NCBI GenBank assembly: GCA_014529385.2
Contig: CM043944.1
Coordinates: forward strand, 91,753,914-91,817,913
Direction of reading: 5' to 3'
Source: Adiantum capillus-veneris
Lineage: Eukaryota > Streptophyta > Polypodiopsida > Polypodiales > Pteridaceae
DNA: 64,000 nucleotides
Shown: positions 11,331-20,899 of the stretch, one piece after another
Numbering within the stretch: position 1 is the stretch's first letter
Layout: every line of letters begins with the position of its first letter
Made by a program: the position numbers and the translations under genes
The notes under the pieces: generated by a model
Told to the model about the DNA's origin: nothing
What the model saw: only the letters and a program-made list of their open reading frames with translations
The model's database searches: none

Positions 11331-11509
11331 TTTCTTTGCTATATTAGGATGCATATTGTGTGTCTCAAGCTTTGTTTCAACTATAGAAGTTGAATCTCTA
11401 GAGAGTTGGGCTATAGGGACAATGGTTCAACCTCCTGGACATGCATTGTTTTTTGTTTTATTTGCTCAGGAGGTAATATCTCAGGGGCTATGGCTTGAGT
11501 GACAGGGCT

Positions 11510-11940
11510 AAGAGGTTGTTTCTACGTTGTGACACTCCCTGTCCCCCAATCAATAATGAATTTGGTCGCTATCATCCACTTGCATCCTAGGTTTATATGA
11601 CCTTCCATAGTTCCAATAGGCAGCATGACCAAAAAGTCTTGAGTTACAACCCCGTTGTCATAACTGACAGAAGTGTGCCAAATACCAAAAATTGCATTTT
11701 TTTCTTGTTGACACCCTTGACTTGGATAGTAATCTTAGTTAGGGATCGCTTTCCCAACTGACATCACACTCTGTATGACAAAAGATTATATTTAGCACCC
11801 GTGTCTAAGAAGGCATTATATAGCAGTTCCCCATAGGTGCTATTTAGCTCAATAGGGTATCATAGAGGTGTGTCAGAGTCCAACCAATCATCCACTGTTT
11901 CAACGTGGAATGCATGTGTAACTCCAAGGTTGGACTCTCG
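11510..11940 (-). pseudogene. Retropepsin-like aspartic protease domain, after the integrase
   Basis: Minus-strand translation gives LLYNAFLDTGAKYNLLSYRV with the catalytic DTGA signature (codons about 11813-11802). It is followed by beta-strand-like KITIQVKGV and, after a frameshift near 11670, QDFLVMLPIGTMEGHINLGC and WMIATKFIIDW, the usual C-terminal half of a retropepsin ('I-x-LG-x-x-W'). Its reading frame is the same as that of the integrase C-terminus ending at 11956; only stops (TAA, TGA, TGA) separate the two. In ordinary Ty3/gypsy pol, protease precedes reverse transcriptase, so this downstream position is odd. It may be a C-terminal pol extension, an extra ORF, or the start of another element. 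Three stops and a frameshift show it is dead. Confidence 0.6.
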
Positions 11941-11955
11941 TTGGCGTCATATGTA

Positions 11956-12940
11956 TTATTGTCGCTCCTTAGCCTCAACTTGAGCTTGTATCTTCTTCAA
12001 TTCTGTCTGTGCCTTGGCTGCCTTTTTTTGATGGATGTCACTTAGCTCCTCTTGGCTTAAAGGATCATAGTATATTTTAAATTTTCTCCCATTGAGGAAT
12101 CCAATGGTTTTAACTCCATCAAGAGTCTCCACACAAATGGTACCTTGTGGGGTGATTTCACATACTCTATATGGTCCGTTTTCCGCATATTTCAACTTTT
12201 TATTTTTGTTACGCACTCCATACATAAGGACTTTATCACCAACATTGATATCTTTGTTCTTTAAATGACGGTCAAACCATTCTTCCTCCTATCTTTCTCC
12301 ACAAGTGCATTTTGCAAGGCCAATTTTTTTTCTTCATCTAACCTTTCAAGGATGTATAAGCCCTCAACTAAAGGGTTAATTTCCCAACCTTCTCATGAAG
12401 CTACACATAGACTAGGAATTACAAACTCCCATGGCATAACTGCTTCTTGGCCTTATACCATTTTGAATGGTGTACAATTAATAGCCACTTTGTAAGAAGT
12501 ACAATAAGCCCATAGAGCTGAAGTCAGCTTCAAATCCCAATCTATGCGATGAGCTTCCACCGTTTTGGTCAAGATAGAAATTAAGGTTTTGTTGGTACTC
12601 TCAACTTGACCATTTGCTTATGGATAATAAGGTGTGGACTTATGGTGAACTATCATAAAGTTGGTAGTGAGTTCCTTTATCACTGCATTTATAAACTGAG
12701 TACCATTGTCACTCACAATCTCAAAGGGACAACCAAATCTAATAATGTTCTCAAAGAGAAACTTGGCAGTTGACCTTGCATCAACCTTACATGTCGCTTT
12801 GGCTTCTACCCACTTTGTCACATAGTCAGTTGAAGCAATAATATATCAAGATTGAGTGTTACGAGCTGCCAAACTAATTGGGCCTACAAAATCTAAATCC
12901 CATTTTTCAAATGGTCGAGTCACTTTAACAAAATGTAAGG
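11956..12940 (-). pseudogene. Ty3/gypsy integrase (E1a)
   Basis: On the minus strand: KWDLDFVGPISLAARN (first catalytic Asp), then TDYVTKWVEAKAT, FGCPFEIVSDNGTQF (second Asp) and, after a stop at about 12616, ANGQVESTNKT (catalytic Glu), so all three D-D-E residues are visible. The C-terminal domain follows: KNKKLKYAENGPYRV, then FLNGRKFKIYYD, and a coiled-coil-like KAAKAQTELKKIQAQVEAKE tail ending at 11956. The N-terminal HHCC zinc finger is missing; the sequence breaks off near 12970 just after KDKMPLHFVKVTRPFEKW. Stops and frameshifts at about 12616, 12480 and 12280 make it non-functional. Upstream protease, RT and RNase H are absent. Confidence 0.85.
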
Positions 12941-12970
12941 GCATCTTATCCTTTCATTGTGTGATCTTGT

Positions 12971-14764
12971 ACCGTTGGTGCAGCCAAAGTTAGTCTGTGC
13001 AAGAATGCGCTCTATGCCAAGCTGTGGGTGCTAATAGGCGCAAGACAAAGGGCCAAGGCCAATGTGGAGTACCTGGGTAGGCAAATGACAGTGGAAGTGT
13101 ACGTCGAATGCAGTTTTTCGATCAAAAAGGCCTTGAAATGGTCCAGTGGGGGTGACAGTAAAGGCGCTTGAGATGTTGATTTGGTGCTCTACAATATGGT
13201 CTTTGAGATGCTCTGCAAATTGGTCTAGATGGATCCTCAAACGGAGTCCCAGTGTGAAAATTATGATTTTCCGAAGATGGAATGCTTTGCAGATCCCCGA
13301 CGGGCAGGGTAGGTACAGACAGGTGGCCAAAACTAGGATCAGTGGATACACAAAAGCTCAAGTTGTGGAGCATGCTAGTCTTTTCGGATCGCCGGTCGGA
13401 GCTCAAATGAGAAAGTTATGGCCAGTTGAAAGTTTACCGAGGTCCGGGTGTGTGCAAGGTTGTCTGCATTAAAAGGTATTTTTTAAACCTCGGCTATTTT
13501 GGAAATATAGCATGCATTGTGTGGAGTTAGTAGAAATTGACGGCTTGCCAATCGGAATCATATGGGGCTAGATACGCCAATGTCAACGGGAGGCGGTCAT
13601 AAATATGTTTCCATGTTTTGGCGGCTTTGATTGAAGGCCTCGAAAAAGATTGAAGTGCGGGAAAATTTATCATGGTTTCGAACCTGCAGGATGGCATTCC
13701 AATGGATGGACATGATGGGTGTTTGGCAAGCCCAAGTGCACGATGCACCGACCACATGCGAAACCTTTGCTTGAAAAGCCCTTGATTGTAGCATAACTTC
13801 AAAAGTAAAACATGGTTAGAATTTGGGAAGGAAAAAAGAAGAATTGGCAAAGTGGGTTGAGGGGAACAAAGATGAGCCGTGGGGCTTTTGCTTTAAAAAT
13901 TCTTTTATAAGAAAAGAAGTGGAAACCCTTTTTTGAAAAAGGGGCAAAAGAAGAAGGAGGGGAACGAGGGAAGTTAAAGAAAAAGAAGTTTCTTTTGCTC
14001 TTGAAAAAAGGGAAGGGGAGAGGGATTTTTTTTGCTGGGGAGAACGAGACGAGCTTTTTGAAGAAGGGTCTTCTTTTGGCTCAGTCAAGGGTGGCAAGTT
14101 CATGGAGAGGCTCTTGTAGGGAGTTCTTTGACAACGAGAGCTCAAGAGGAAGGAGCTCGCTTGCGTGCGTGCTTTGACAATGAAGGTAAAAGGAAGAAAG
14201 ACCGCTTCTTGGCCATAGCACCAACGAGGGTTGTAGTGATCAGCTTTTTGTGCTCATCGAAGTTGTGTCGACGAGGCCGTTTGTACTTGTTTGTTTTGAA
14301 TAAAGGAAAAAGCAAGGATTTTCCGCTTACTGGCATGTTTTCCCCTTCCCCCCACTCTGTTCTGTTGCTCTTGTGCTTGTGTCCGCGGTGTTGGGTGTGT
14401 GTGTAGGCAAGTGCGCCCCCATCGGACCGGTGGTGTCTTGTGGCAAAGAGAGAGAAAGAGGCTTTGAGTGTGCATGGGAAGTTGCAAAATGCGTCATGCG
14501 GTGCGTATGTGTTTGATCGTGATCTGAAATAGTGTGATCAACTCGAGAGGTGTACAGACGGCGGTCTGCTGGCAAGAAAGAGGATTTTGAAGGTAAATCC
14601 CAATGGATTGGGGTGTTGTGTTTACCCTGGGCTGTAGTGAGGGAAACTCTTTGTGTTATGGGTGTGTACCCCCTTCCCCCTATCCATCTTCTGGTTCCCC
14701 CACAGAAGAGCACACCGATTGCTCCGAGTTAAGTGAAGAGAAGCAGTTTTTTGTGTTGGTCGAC
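12971..14764 (+). other. Foreign segment inside E1a: probable leader/LTR sequence of a plus-strand element
   Basis: E1a homology stops near 12970 and resumes at 15936. The interval is more GC-rich than its neighbours. Overlapping open frames occur on both strands (13031-13472, 13527-14145) but none shows a domain. A polyadenylation-like TTTTGAATAAAGG lies near 14294. The plus-strand gag at 14765 follows, so this is probably its 5' non-coding region. No LTR edges could be fixed. Confidence 0.35.
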
Positions 14765-15211
14765 ATGGCGTCTCAAAGCTATGGGCCAATTTTTACAGAT
14801 GAAGAGAATCCTGATGAGTGGGTTGCAGACTTTGTGCTGTATATGCTGTTGTTGCGTATGCCGAACGAGGACAGCAAGATGCAGACATTTCCTTTGGTGA
14901 TGTGCGAGAAAGAAAAGATATGGTACGAATCTTTGGAAGGTGAGTTGAGGCATGCTTGGCTGGCTCTGCGGGCGCGTTTTTTACATGATTTCCGGAAAGA
15001 GGCGTCCCCAGTCGAGATGGATGCCAAACTGAAGGCACTCAAACAGGATGCAAGTGAAGAGTTTAGTTTGTTTTTGGATCATTTTGAAGTGTGTTGGGAA
15101 AAGTTAGCGGGTGCCATGCAATTGACCAATGGTGAATACTTCAAACTGGATAAATTCATGGCATGCTTGCATCCTAAAGTGAGGGAGAACGTGGATTTTG
15201 AGAGCCCATAA
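14765..15211 (+). pseudogene. Gag fragment of a second Ty3/gypsy-type element, plus strand
   Basis: ATG at 14765 (gacATGgc) opens a 148-codon frame with the retrotransposon gag pattern: GPIFTDEENPDEWVADFVLY at the N-terminus, then IWYESLEGELRHAWLALRAR, FLHDFRKEASPVEMDAKLKA, LKQDASEEFSLFLDHFEVCW and a C-terminal helix region ending HPKVRENV. This corresponds to the capsid-like 'Retrotrans_gag' fold, with the W-x3-L...W-x2-L...F-x2-F order. The frame stops at 15211 and no zinc knuckle or pol follows. I chose the inner ATG because residues upstream (from 14603) look like leader sequence. Opposite orientation to E1a shows it is a separate insertion. Confidence 0.65.
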
Positions 15212-15644
15212 AACTATAATGGGGCAGTAGAGTTGGAAAATCATTGACCTTCTGGTTACCCAATACCAACTCAATAGCTTGGAGGTCTTGCTTGTCCACA
15301 AAGTGATGAAGGAGCTTGACAATTTAGTGATGCCAATCTGTGATTCGGAGTTTGACTAGAATGCCTGGAAATGGCCCGAAAACAGTCTCTTATGGAAACC
15401 CCATCCTAAAAGCATTTATCAAACAATGATGTATAACTGAAAATCTGCATTCTTCCTGCAAGTATGGCTGCAAAAAAGCATACACACTTACAATACACCT
15501 TCCTCTCAAGCTTGGGAATGTCCGTCAAGCCTCCATGAGCACAGATCTGGTAGGTGCTCACCGATCTCAAGCTTCCATCGAAAGCAAGCTCACCATAGCC
15601 GAAAGCTCACGTCTCTGTAGCACTCCATATGTTGCAAAGATGAA
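15212..15644. other. Junction between the gag fragment and the LTR leader
   Basis: Short decayed frames; the part from about 15360 is probably the 5' leader of the minus-strand LTR element whose PBS lies at 15645. Confidence 0.35.
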
Positions 15645-15656
15645 GCTCTGATACCA
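15645..15656 (-). other. Primer-binding site (initiator tRNA-Met type)
   Basis: Plus-strand GCTCTGATACCA is the reverse complement of TGGTATCAGAGC, the standard plant PBS complementary to the initiator tRNA-Met 3' end. The identical 12-mer occurs at the copia element at 50912. Confidence 0.8.
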
Positions 15657-15658
15657 AT

Positions 15659-15698
15659 TGTGAGTGCACCAATGCGGTGCTGTACAAAAAGCGAGAAG

Positions 15699-15761
<63 letters not shown>

Positions 15762-15935
15762 TACACAGGATGTGGGGTGGAGCTTCCAAATCTCACTGTA
15801 TGAGCACCATGTGAGAATGAATAAGAGCTCCTCATTCTTTGTATGTATAAAGAATAAGGAGATAAATGTGGACGGATGGACACTGGCCAGCAGACACAGG
15901 CAAAGCACTGTGAGGCACACTGCCTTTACTTAACA
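15659..15935 (-). repeat. 5' LTR of a truncated copia-like element
   Basis: Two bases after the PBS the sequence starts TGTGAGTGCACC and it ends CTTTACTTAACA at 15935, giving TGT...ACA ends and 277 bp. It carries a (GA)n run at about 15704-15755. Immediately right, the E1a coding frame resumes, so the right LTR edge marks an insertion into E1a. No matching 3' LTR was found, so only the 5' LTR and some leader survive. Confidence 0.65.
15704..15756. repeat. (GA)n microsatellite
   Basis: About 26 uninterrupted GA units inside the LTR; every open frame crossing it is an artefact. Confidence 0.95.
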
Positions 15936-16373
15936 TGGCTCTAGATCCCTTTGGGTCTCTTCTACCAAACTCTTTAATTGCTTGACTCGCTCGATCTCCT
16001 CCGTAGGGTTTGGGTAAGTTTCTATCTTCTTTTTGGGTCCTGGCCATTGTGGCTCATGACGATCTTCCTTGTTGGTTTCTTTCCTAGTGGTCGTTCTGAT
16101 CTCCATGGTTTCACCTGAATCGGAATCCTCTTCAATATCATTCATATATACGGGGTCATCAGCAGTCTCTATGTTTATCTTTGAACTGGGGTCTGACTTC
16201 GCTGCTTTTTGTGATCTCTTTCTTCGTGTTTTATTCTTCTTTTGAGATTGGGCAATTGATGCCGCGTCTCTTTCCTCAAGAGTATAATTTTGTTTTTGGA
16301 GCATCGATCGTGTGAGTACATTTACTGGTACCACAGGTGTACTTTGTGATGGCTCCTCAATAACCTCAATCAA
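15936..16373 (-). pseudogene. E1a gag-protease linker region
   Basis: The minus-strand frame reads PVVPVNVLTRSMLQKQNY followed by a highly basic stretch (KKNKTRRKRSQKAAK) and an acidic stretch (YMNDIEEDSDSGET). A 'VLTRS' sequence followed by charged residues is usual between the gypsy zinc knuckle and protease. The frame is cut at 15935 by the inserted LTR, so the protease that should follow is missing. Confidence 0.5.
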
Positions 16374-16399
16374 GTTTAACCATTTAGATTATTTGGACA

Positions 16400-17176
16400 T
16401 TGGGCAATCAAATGATCTATGCCACATCGGTTACACATGAGTATCGGCATTGTAGACGTTATCCCTCGATTGGTTTGCATTAGAGTAGCATTATTTTGTA
16501 GACTAATAGGACACTCGGCTACATGATGTGAACCCCCACACTCATAGCATTGAAGAGGTGGTCTCTTGGCAGTGTGATTGATATTTTAGCCTCTTGCTCC
16601 AAGAGCAGCTACTTGATAGACAGGTTTGACTTGTCCCAAATAGTCCTCCATGTAGTATTGTGGACTTTCTTCAAGTGTATCAATCCCATAGGAAATATTA
16701 GGGTCTATATCTTCCTCACAGCCTTCCAAACAAGCAATAGATGACTCATAACCCACTTGATTCACAGAAGTGATTCTCGGATGTGGTGGTTGCGGTCCTA
16801 GCACTGGAGGTGGCAAGGGTGTTGTTTGAACAACATTCTGGGCCCTAGGGACCATGTTTTGTGATGTTTGTTCAGGAGGTGGGGCCGGCATCAATGCAGG
16901 CACTCGAGGTGTGTTTGTCCATGCTAAGGTTGGTGGTATATTGGCCATCACGCACTTAAACACTATGGAATCCTTAGCTTGATGACCATACCTCCCATAG
17001 GCATTGCAATTAACATTGAATTTTACTCTAAAAGTAGGCCATTCACTGGCACTATGCGGACCATAGCATACTGAGCACCATTGTTGCTCCCTTCTTGGAT
17101 ACATATGATTTTTTTGTGGAGCATGATTGTCTCTAAGACTCTCTTGAATGGCCTTGGTGAGATATGGTAAAGTCAT
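16400..17176 (-). pseudogene. E1a degenerate zinc-knuckle and proline-rich region of gag
   Basis: Minus-strand frame contains REQQWCSVCYGPHSASEWP and CNAYGRYGHQAKDS, which look like two cysteine/histidine knuckles with key residues lost (CX2CX4H pattern incomplete), then a proline-rich segment with PPPEQTSQN and TTPLPPPVLGPQPPHP. A third knuckle-like CYECGG...HH CVADCP pattern can be read at about 16500-16560 out of frame. The order, after the capsid-like region and before the linker, is normal for Ty3/gypsy gag. Confidence 0.5.
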
Positions 17177-17298
17177 CTTAGATATCTTTGGCTCCTTAGG
17201 AATAGGCTTAGGGTCATTGGCTGATGCTCAGATGCTTGCGAGCTAGTAGATTTAGGCTCAACGGACACTCTTTCTCCTTGAATCATTAAATTATCCTC

Positions 17299-18491
17299 CT
17301 ATTGGATTGCATTGGTGGTGACTACTTCCCAAGTGGTGATACCTCTAATGACTAGGCCATTGTAGATATCCTCATGTCGTAATCCTCTAATGAATCTATC
17401 ATGCAATTGGTTATTATTGAAGCGCTCATTTGGATTACAATGAGAATTCAAATGCTTCAAGCGACTAATAAAGTCTCTCACCGACTCTCCTTCCTCTCGT
17501 TGGGCTTTCTGGATCTGAGAGGCTACACTCCAAAGCACTCCCTCTTGTATGTATTCTTTCAAGAACAATCTCCTGAGAGTAGGGTAAATTGTTTTTTCTT
17601 CCACCCTTAGGGTTCTATACCAATCCCTAGCCTTCCCACTGAAGGTCAGGCTTAAAGAATTACTCTTATGTAGGTCATTGTGTTCTCCTAGAAAATTGCA
17701 TATTTGTTCAAACACTTTGATATGCTTTCTCTCATCCCCATCTCCACTAAATTTTTGTGTGAGCTTGGCAATTTGTACTGCCTTACTCCTAGGCTCTCTA
17801 TCAGTTGCGTTACGCGTGTTCTCAGCAATAGATTGACCGTGATAGCTTGAGCAAATGTTGCCAAGTCACCTAAGTGAGCAGGTACCGTGGGTGAAGGCTC
17901 TCCAGATACTACATGTGGAGTAGGTATTAGCATTGGGCTTGGCACATAGGAAGCCCTTGGGTTCCAAGTTTGGTACAGTGTTGTGCCATGTGGTGGCCCA
18001 AAGTTCATATGTGTGGCCCTAGGTATAGCCGAGGTTGGATGTGACATGCTAATGCTAGCCACTATGGTCCCATTGAAATAAGAGCTTGGATGTTGTGGTT
18101 GTGGAGCATAGGTTTTTGAAAGAATGGAAGGGGTAGAAGCTATATGAGTACAAGGACCTAGAGCTGCATATGATTCGTACACACTTGTAGGTACTATTTC
18201 ATGTATTGAGCTACCATGTAGCGGTGATTTATTAAGAAATGAGGTCCATGGCGTGTTTCTTGGCATGTCCATCAATGGGGTAGGCATGGTAGCCGTGGTC
18301 TCATCAAGGGAGAGATGAGATAGACTTGGAAAGATAAAGCTATAATTTGTGGGCTCAGATTGCATTGAGACCCCTGGCAAAACAACATATGGAGGATTCA
18401 TCAGACTTACTGAGGGAGTCTCCACTTGCGGTAAGGTTGGTTGTTTAGCCTTCCCTGTTTCCAAGAATATCATGATACCCATTGTAGGCAT
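17299..18491 (-). pseudogene. E1a gag, capsid-like domain
   Basis: Two overlapping frames (18491-17688 and 17715-17299) join by a frameshift near 17790. The upstream frame is Pro/Thr/Ser-rich and low in structure. The downstream one starts QKFSGDGDERKHIKVFEQIC and continues LSLTFSGKARDWYRTL, PTLRRLFLKEYIQEG and GESVRDFISRLKHLNSHC, the classical Ty3/gypsy gag (Retrotrans_gag) signature with A-x-x-W-Y and the F-x-x-R-L helix. It ends EDIYNGLVIRGITTWEV. It should form the particle shell of the element. One frameshift and several stops make it inactive. Confidence 0.8.
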
Positions 18492-18765
18492 GTGGATCCC
18501 CTTGTTCTATCTCTCTAGATCAATAAACCTATGTATGACCTCACAAACTCTTTGTTGTTGATCCTCTACACTAGTAGCACCTGTTGTGGATTGTAGGACG
18601 TCTAACCAACCCATATGATAGGTGTGACTTGTGTATAGGTTGGTTAGAGTTTCTCTTTGTAGTTCGTACTCCCATTCTCATTTAGGAACTCTCCAAGCAG
18701 GATTGAGTTGCTAGTGGTTTCCTTTGAACTCGAAGAAATATGGATCTCTATGGGTTGACCCGTAG

Positions 18766-18859
18766 TGGTCGCTAATCCAGGAGCACTTGATTGATCTCCC
18801 AATGGTCGCTAATCCAGGAGCACTTGATTGCTTGCCTAGCAAGGATATTGACATAGGGG
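18766..18859. repeat. Short direct repeats (tggtcgctaatccaggagca)
   Basis: The motif tggtcgctaatccaggagca occurs at 18766 and 18803; the second continues into 'cctagcaaggatattgaca' and ends 'tagggg' at 18859. The whole ~58-bp stretch recurs at 19897-19954, directly before the candidate 5' LTR. Confidence 0.8.
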
Positions 18860-18878
18860 CTTTCACTTTTAGCTCTCT

Positions 18879-19256
18879 TCATTGCTCTGCCTTGCGTAAG
18901 CTCCCTGTTTCCTTTTCCCTAGCTGCAATGATATACTGCTCAACCTTTTGCACTTCGTCAAGGCTTCTACCATCAGGTAACATAACCTCGGAGGGGAATA
19001 GCTCTGAAGAGTCAAGGGGTGCAATGAATGGAGTATTCACGTGCACACTCTCCAGGAGCATGGGGTCTGTGTTGGTCATGAATGGCGAATTTACTTCCCC
19101 ACCTCCCTCATTTACATCGTTAGCTCCATGTTCGCAGCAAGTGGCTCTGCTAAAGGTTTCCTTCAAGCAATTAAGCACGCTCAGCCCGGACCGTGGGCCC
19201 ATGGCATGCATGGCTTGGCTTGAGCTATCGGGATTAGGCATCGGGTAGCCCTCCAT
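18879..19256 (-). pseudogene. E1 N-terminal gag ORF (conserved between two E1 copies)
   Basis: The 125-residue minus frame starts MEGYPMPNPDSSSQAMHAMG and contains TDPMLLESVHVNTPF and DEVQKVEQYIIAAREKE. A decayed homologue at 31920-32160 reads DPTLSRCVHMNIPP at the matching place, and the flanking DNA is also alignable (for example 'cctagagcctaatgtgg' versus 'ttcaaaacctaatgtagg'). Conservation in two distant copies supports a coding role at the 5' end of the E1 family, upstream of the main gag. No known domain seen. Confidence 0.5.
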
Positions 19257-19896
19257 GACATCGTAGTCAAAGGAAGAGTCACTAGACGCAATATGTGGGT
19301 CCTAAGTGGTACTACCTTGGGTTCCCATTGAGGGCCTAGAGCCTAATGTGGAGGAATAATGAGTGCTCGTCCAAACGGAGACACTCTTTATGTGATCGTC
19401 CTTTAGCACACGACCAAAGCGTAGGTGCATGTGACCTCAACACTCTAGAAGTGTTGGTGAGTGCCCGTGAAAGCCGTTCACCTAGTTTTTTGGGTGTTTG
19501 CAACCTGAATTACCCTCTTTTTGGTCTTAGATTTCCCACTACACTGTACTGTATTGGTACTATACTGTCTCAGATGGTAGTATTGGGTATTGACTGGTAT
19601 GAGCACATGAGTATACTGGTATGAGTAGTATTGGACTGGACCTTTACTAGTACTAGAATATACTTATACCGGTATACTGCTATACTGGTACTAGTACTGG
19701 CTGACCGATTGACTGACTGACTGCATGACTGATTTTTTGTATTTATGGAATGCCCTGATGAGACTTTGTAAGCCGAAACGTGTTGGAAAATGCCATGATG
19801 CCATGTTTTAGTAAAATCTCTCTTTTTCCTTTGTGGGATCCCTTCTCTCCCTTTATGATTATGTGAAGTACTCGCATGTTTGTCTTTTATAATTAG

Positions 19897-19954
19897 TGGT
19901 CGCTAATCTAGGAGCACTCGATTTGATCGCCTAACAAGGATATTGACATAGGGG
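19897..19954. repeat. Third copy of the 58-bp repeat of 18803-18859
   Basis: Matches at nearly every base over 'tggtcgctaatc(c/t)aggagcac' and 'aaggatattgacatagggg'. It brackets, with the 18803 copy, about 1.1 kb that includes the E1 N-terminal ORF. Confidence 0.8.
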
Positions 19955-20201
19955 AACTTTCCTGTGCACTGTGTGCAAGCTCAAAAGGCTGCAGACACAC
20001 AACTAGAAGAGCTTAGCAAGCTCAAAGGGGTAGGGGTGTGTCACTCACTGCTCAATGCTTCCGTCGTGAAGGATCCTGTGCTGTGAAGAAGAAGGAACCG
20101 TCGTCGATGTCGTGCTCAACCGCCTCACCGTCGCAGATGCCACCACAATGCTTGATCACACACACACTCTCTCTCTCACTCTCTCTCAAGCATACATGCA
20201 T

Positions 20202-20268
<67 letters not shown>

Positions 20269-20551
20269 GGAGCACACGAAGGAGAAGGAGGTAGAGATGG
20301 AGCAAGAGCACTTCTTAGCTTACACCTCCAGAGCATGAGGATTTTTAGGTCAAATGGACATTTTATAAGAGTTCAGCCCATTCACACATGGGTGCCCACA
20401 GTGGTCGATCGTTGCACAAATATTGTAAAAATAAGATAAGTGGCGCGCATCTCATGGGAGATCACCTACACACCTATTGGATTGACAAGCCCGATCCATG
20501 ACTCTACCAAATAAATAATACAACGTCCGTCGTAGGTGATAGGGTGTCCGT
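19954..20551 (-). repeat. Candidate 5' LTR of E1a (direct repeat with 8074-8611)
   Basis: Aligns along most of its length with 8074-8602 but the terminal GGGTTAACA is replaced after 'gtgtccgtgg'. It contains a (CA)n run of about 30 units at 20206-20264. No PBS is recognisable at its inner (left) edge; instead the 58-bp repeat ends there. This makes the LTR assignment tentative. Confidence 0.45.
20206..20264. repeat. (CA)n microsatellite
   Basis: About 29 CA units; preceded by (CT)n and 'catacatgcatgca'. Confidence 0.95.
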
Positions 20552-20899
20552 GGTTTGGTTGAGAGTCTTGTGTGGTTTTGTCGCTCATAAGCAAAGGTCT
20601 TGCCCCTATGTAATAGTTTAGCATCCTCGAGGAACAAGTCAAAGCCAAGATTCCACATTGATTTCAAATGTATACTCTGGATACTGCTATAGACACTCTC
20701 AAACTCATTTACAATTGATGACAAAAAAACCTCGATCCGCATCCACTCTCGAAAGAGAGCAGATTCTCTTGTAATAATAAAACATTATATATTTCAAATA
20801 TTTTATTCTCCTAACTAGAGAACAACAACATTGAGAGTTAATGAGTTCACCACTCTAAGGGATGTCCAAAATATTAACATTTGCTGAATCACTAGAAGC

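Noticed and set aside
13031-14145. Several 94-109-codon frames on both strands
   Set aside because: Overlapping and antisense, no motif, in a GC-richer leader-like segment where long random frames are expected.
15567-15933. Open frames over the 15.7-kb (GA)n run
   Set aside because: Microsatellite translation (SLSLSL / ERERER) inside an LTR.
20038-20439. 133-codon plus frame and its antisense over (CA)n
   Set aside because: THTHTH / VCVCVC repeats from the microsatellite in the candidate LTR.
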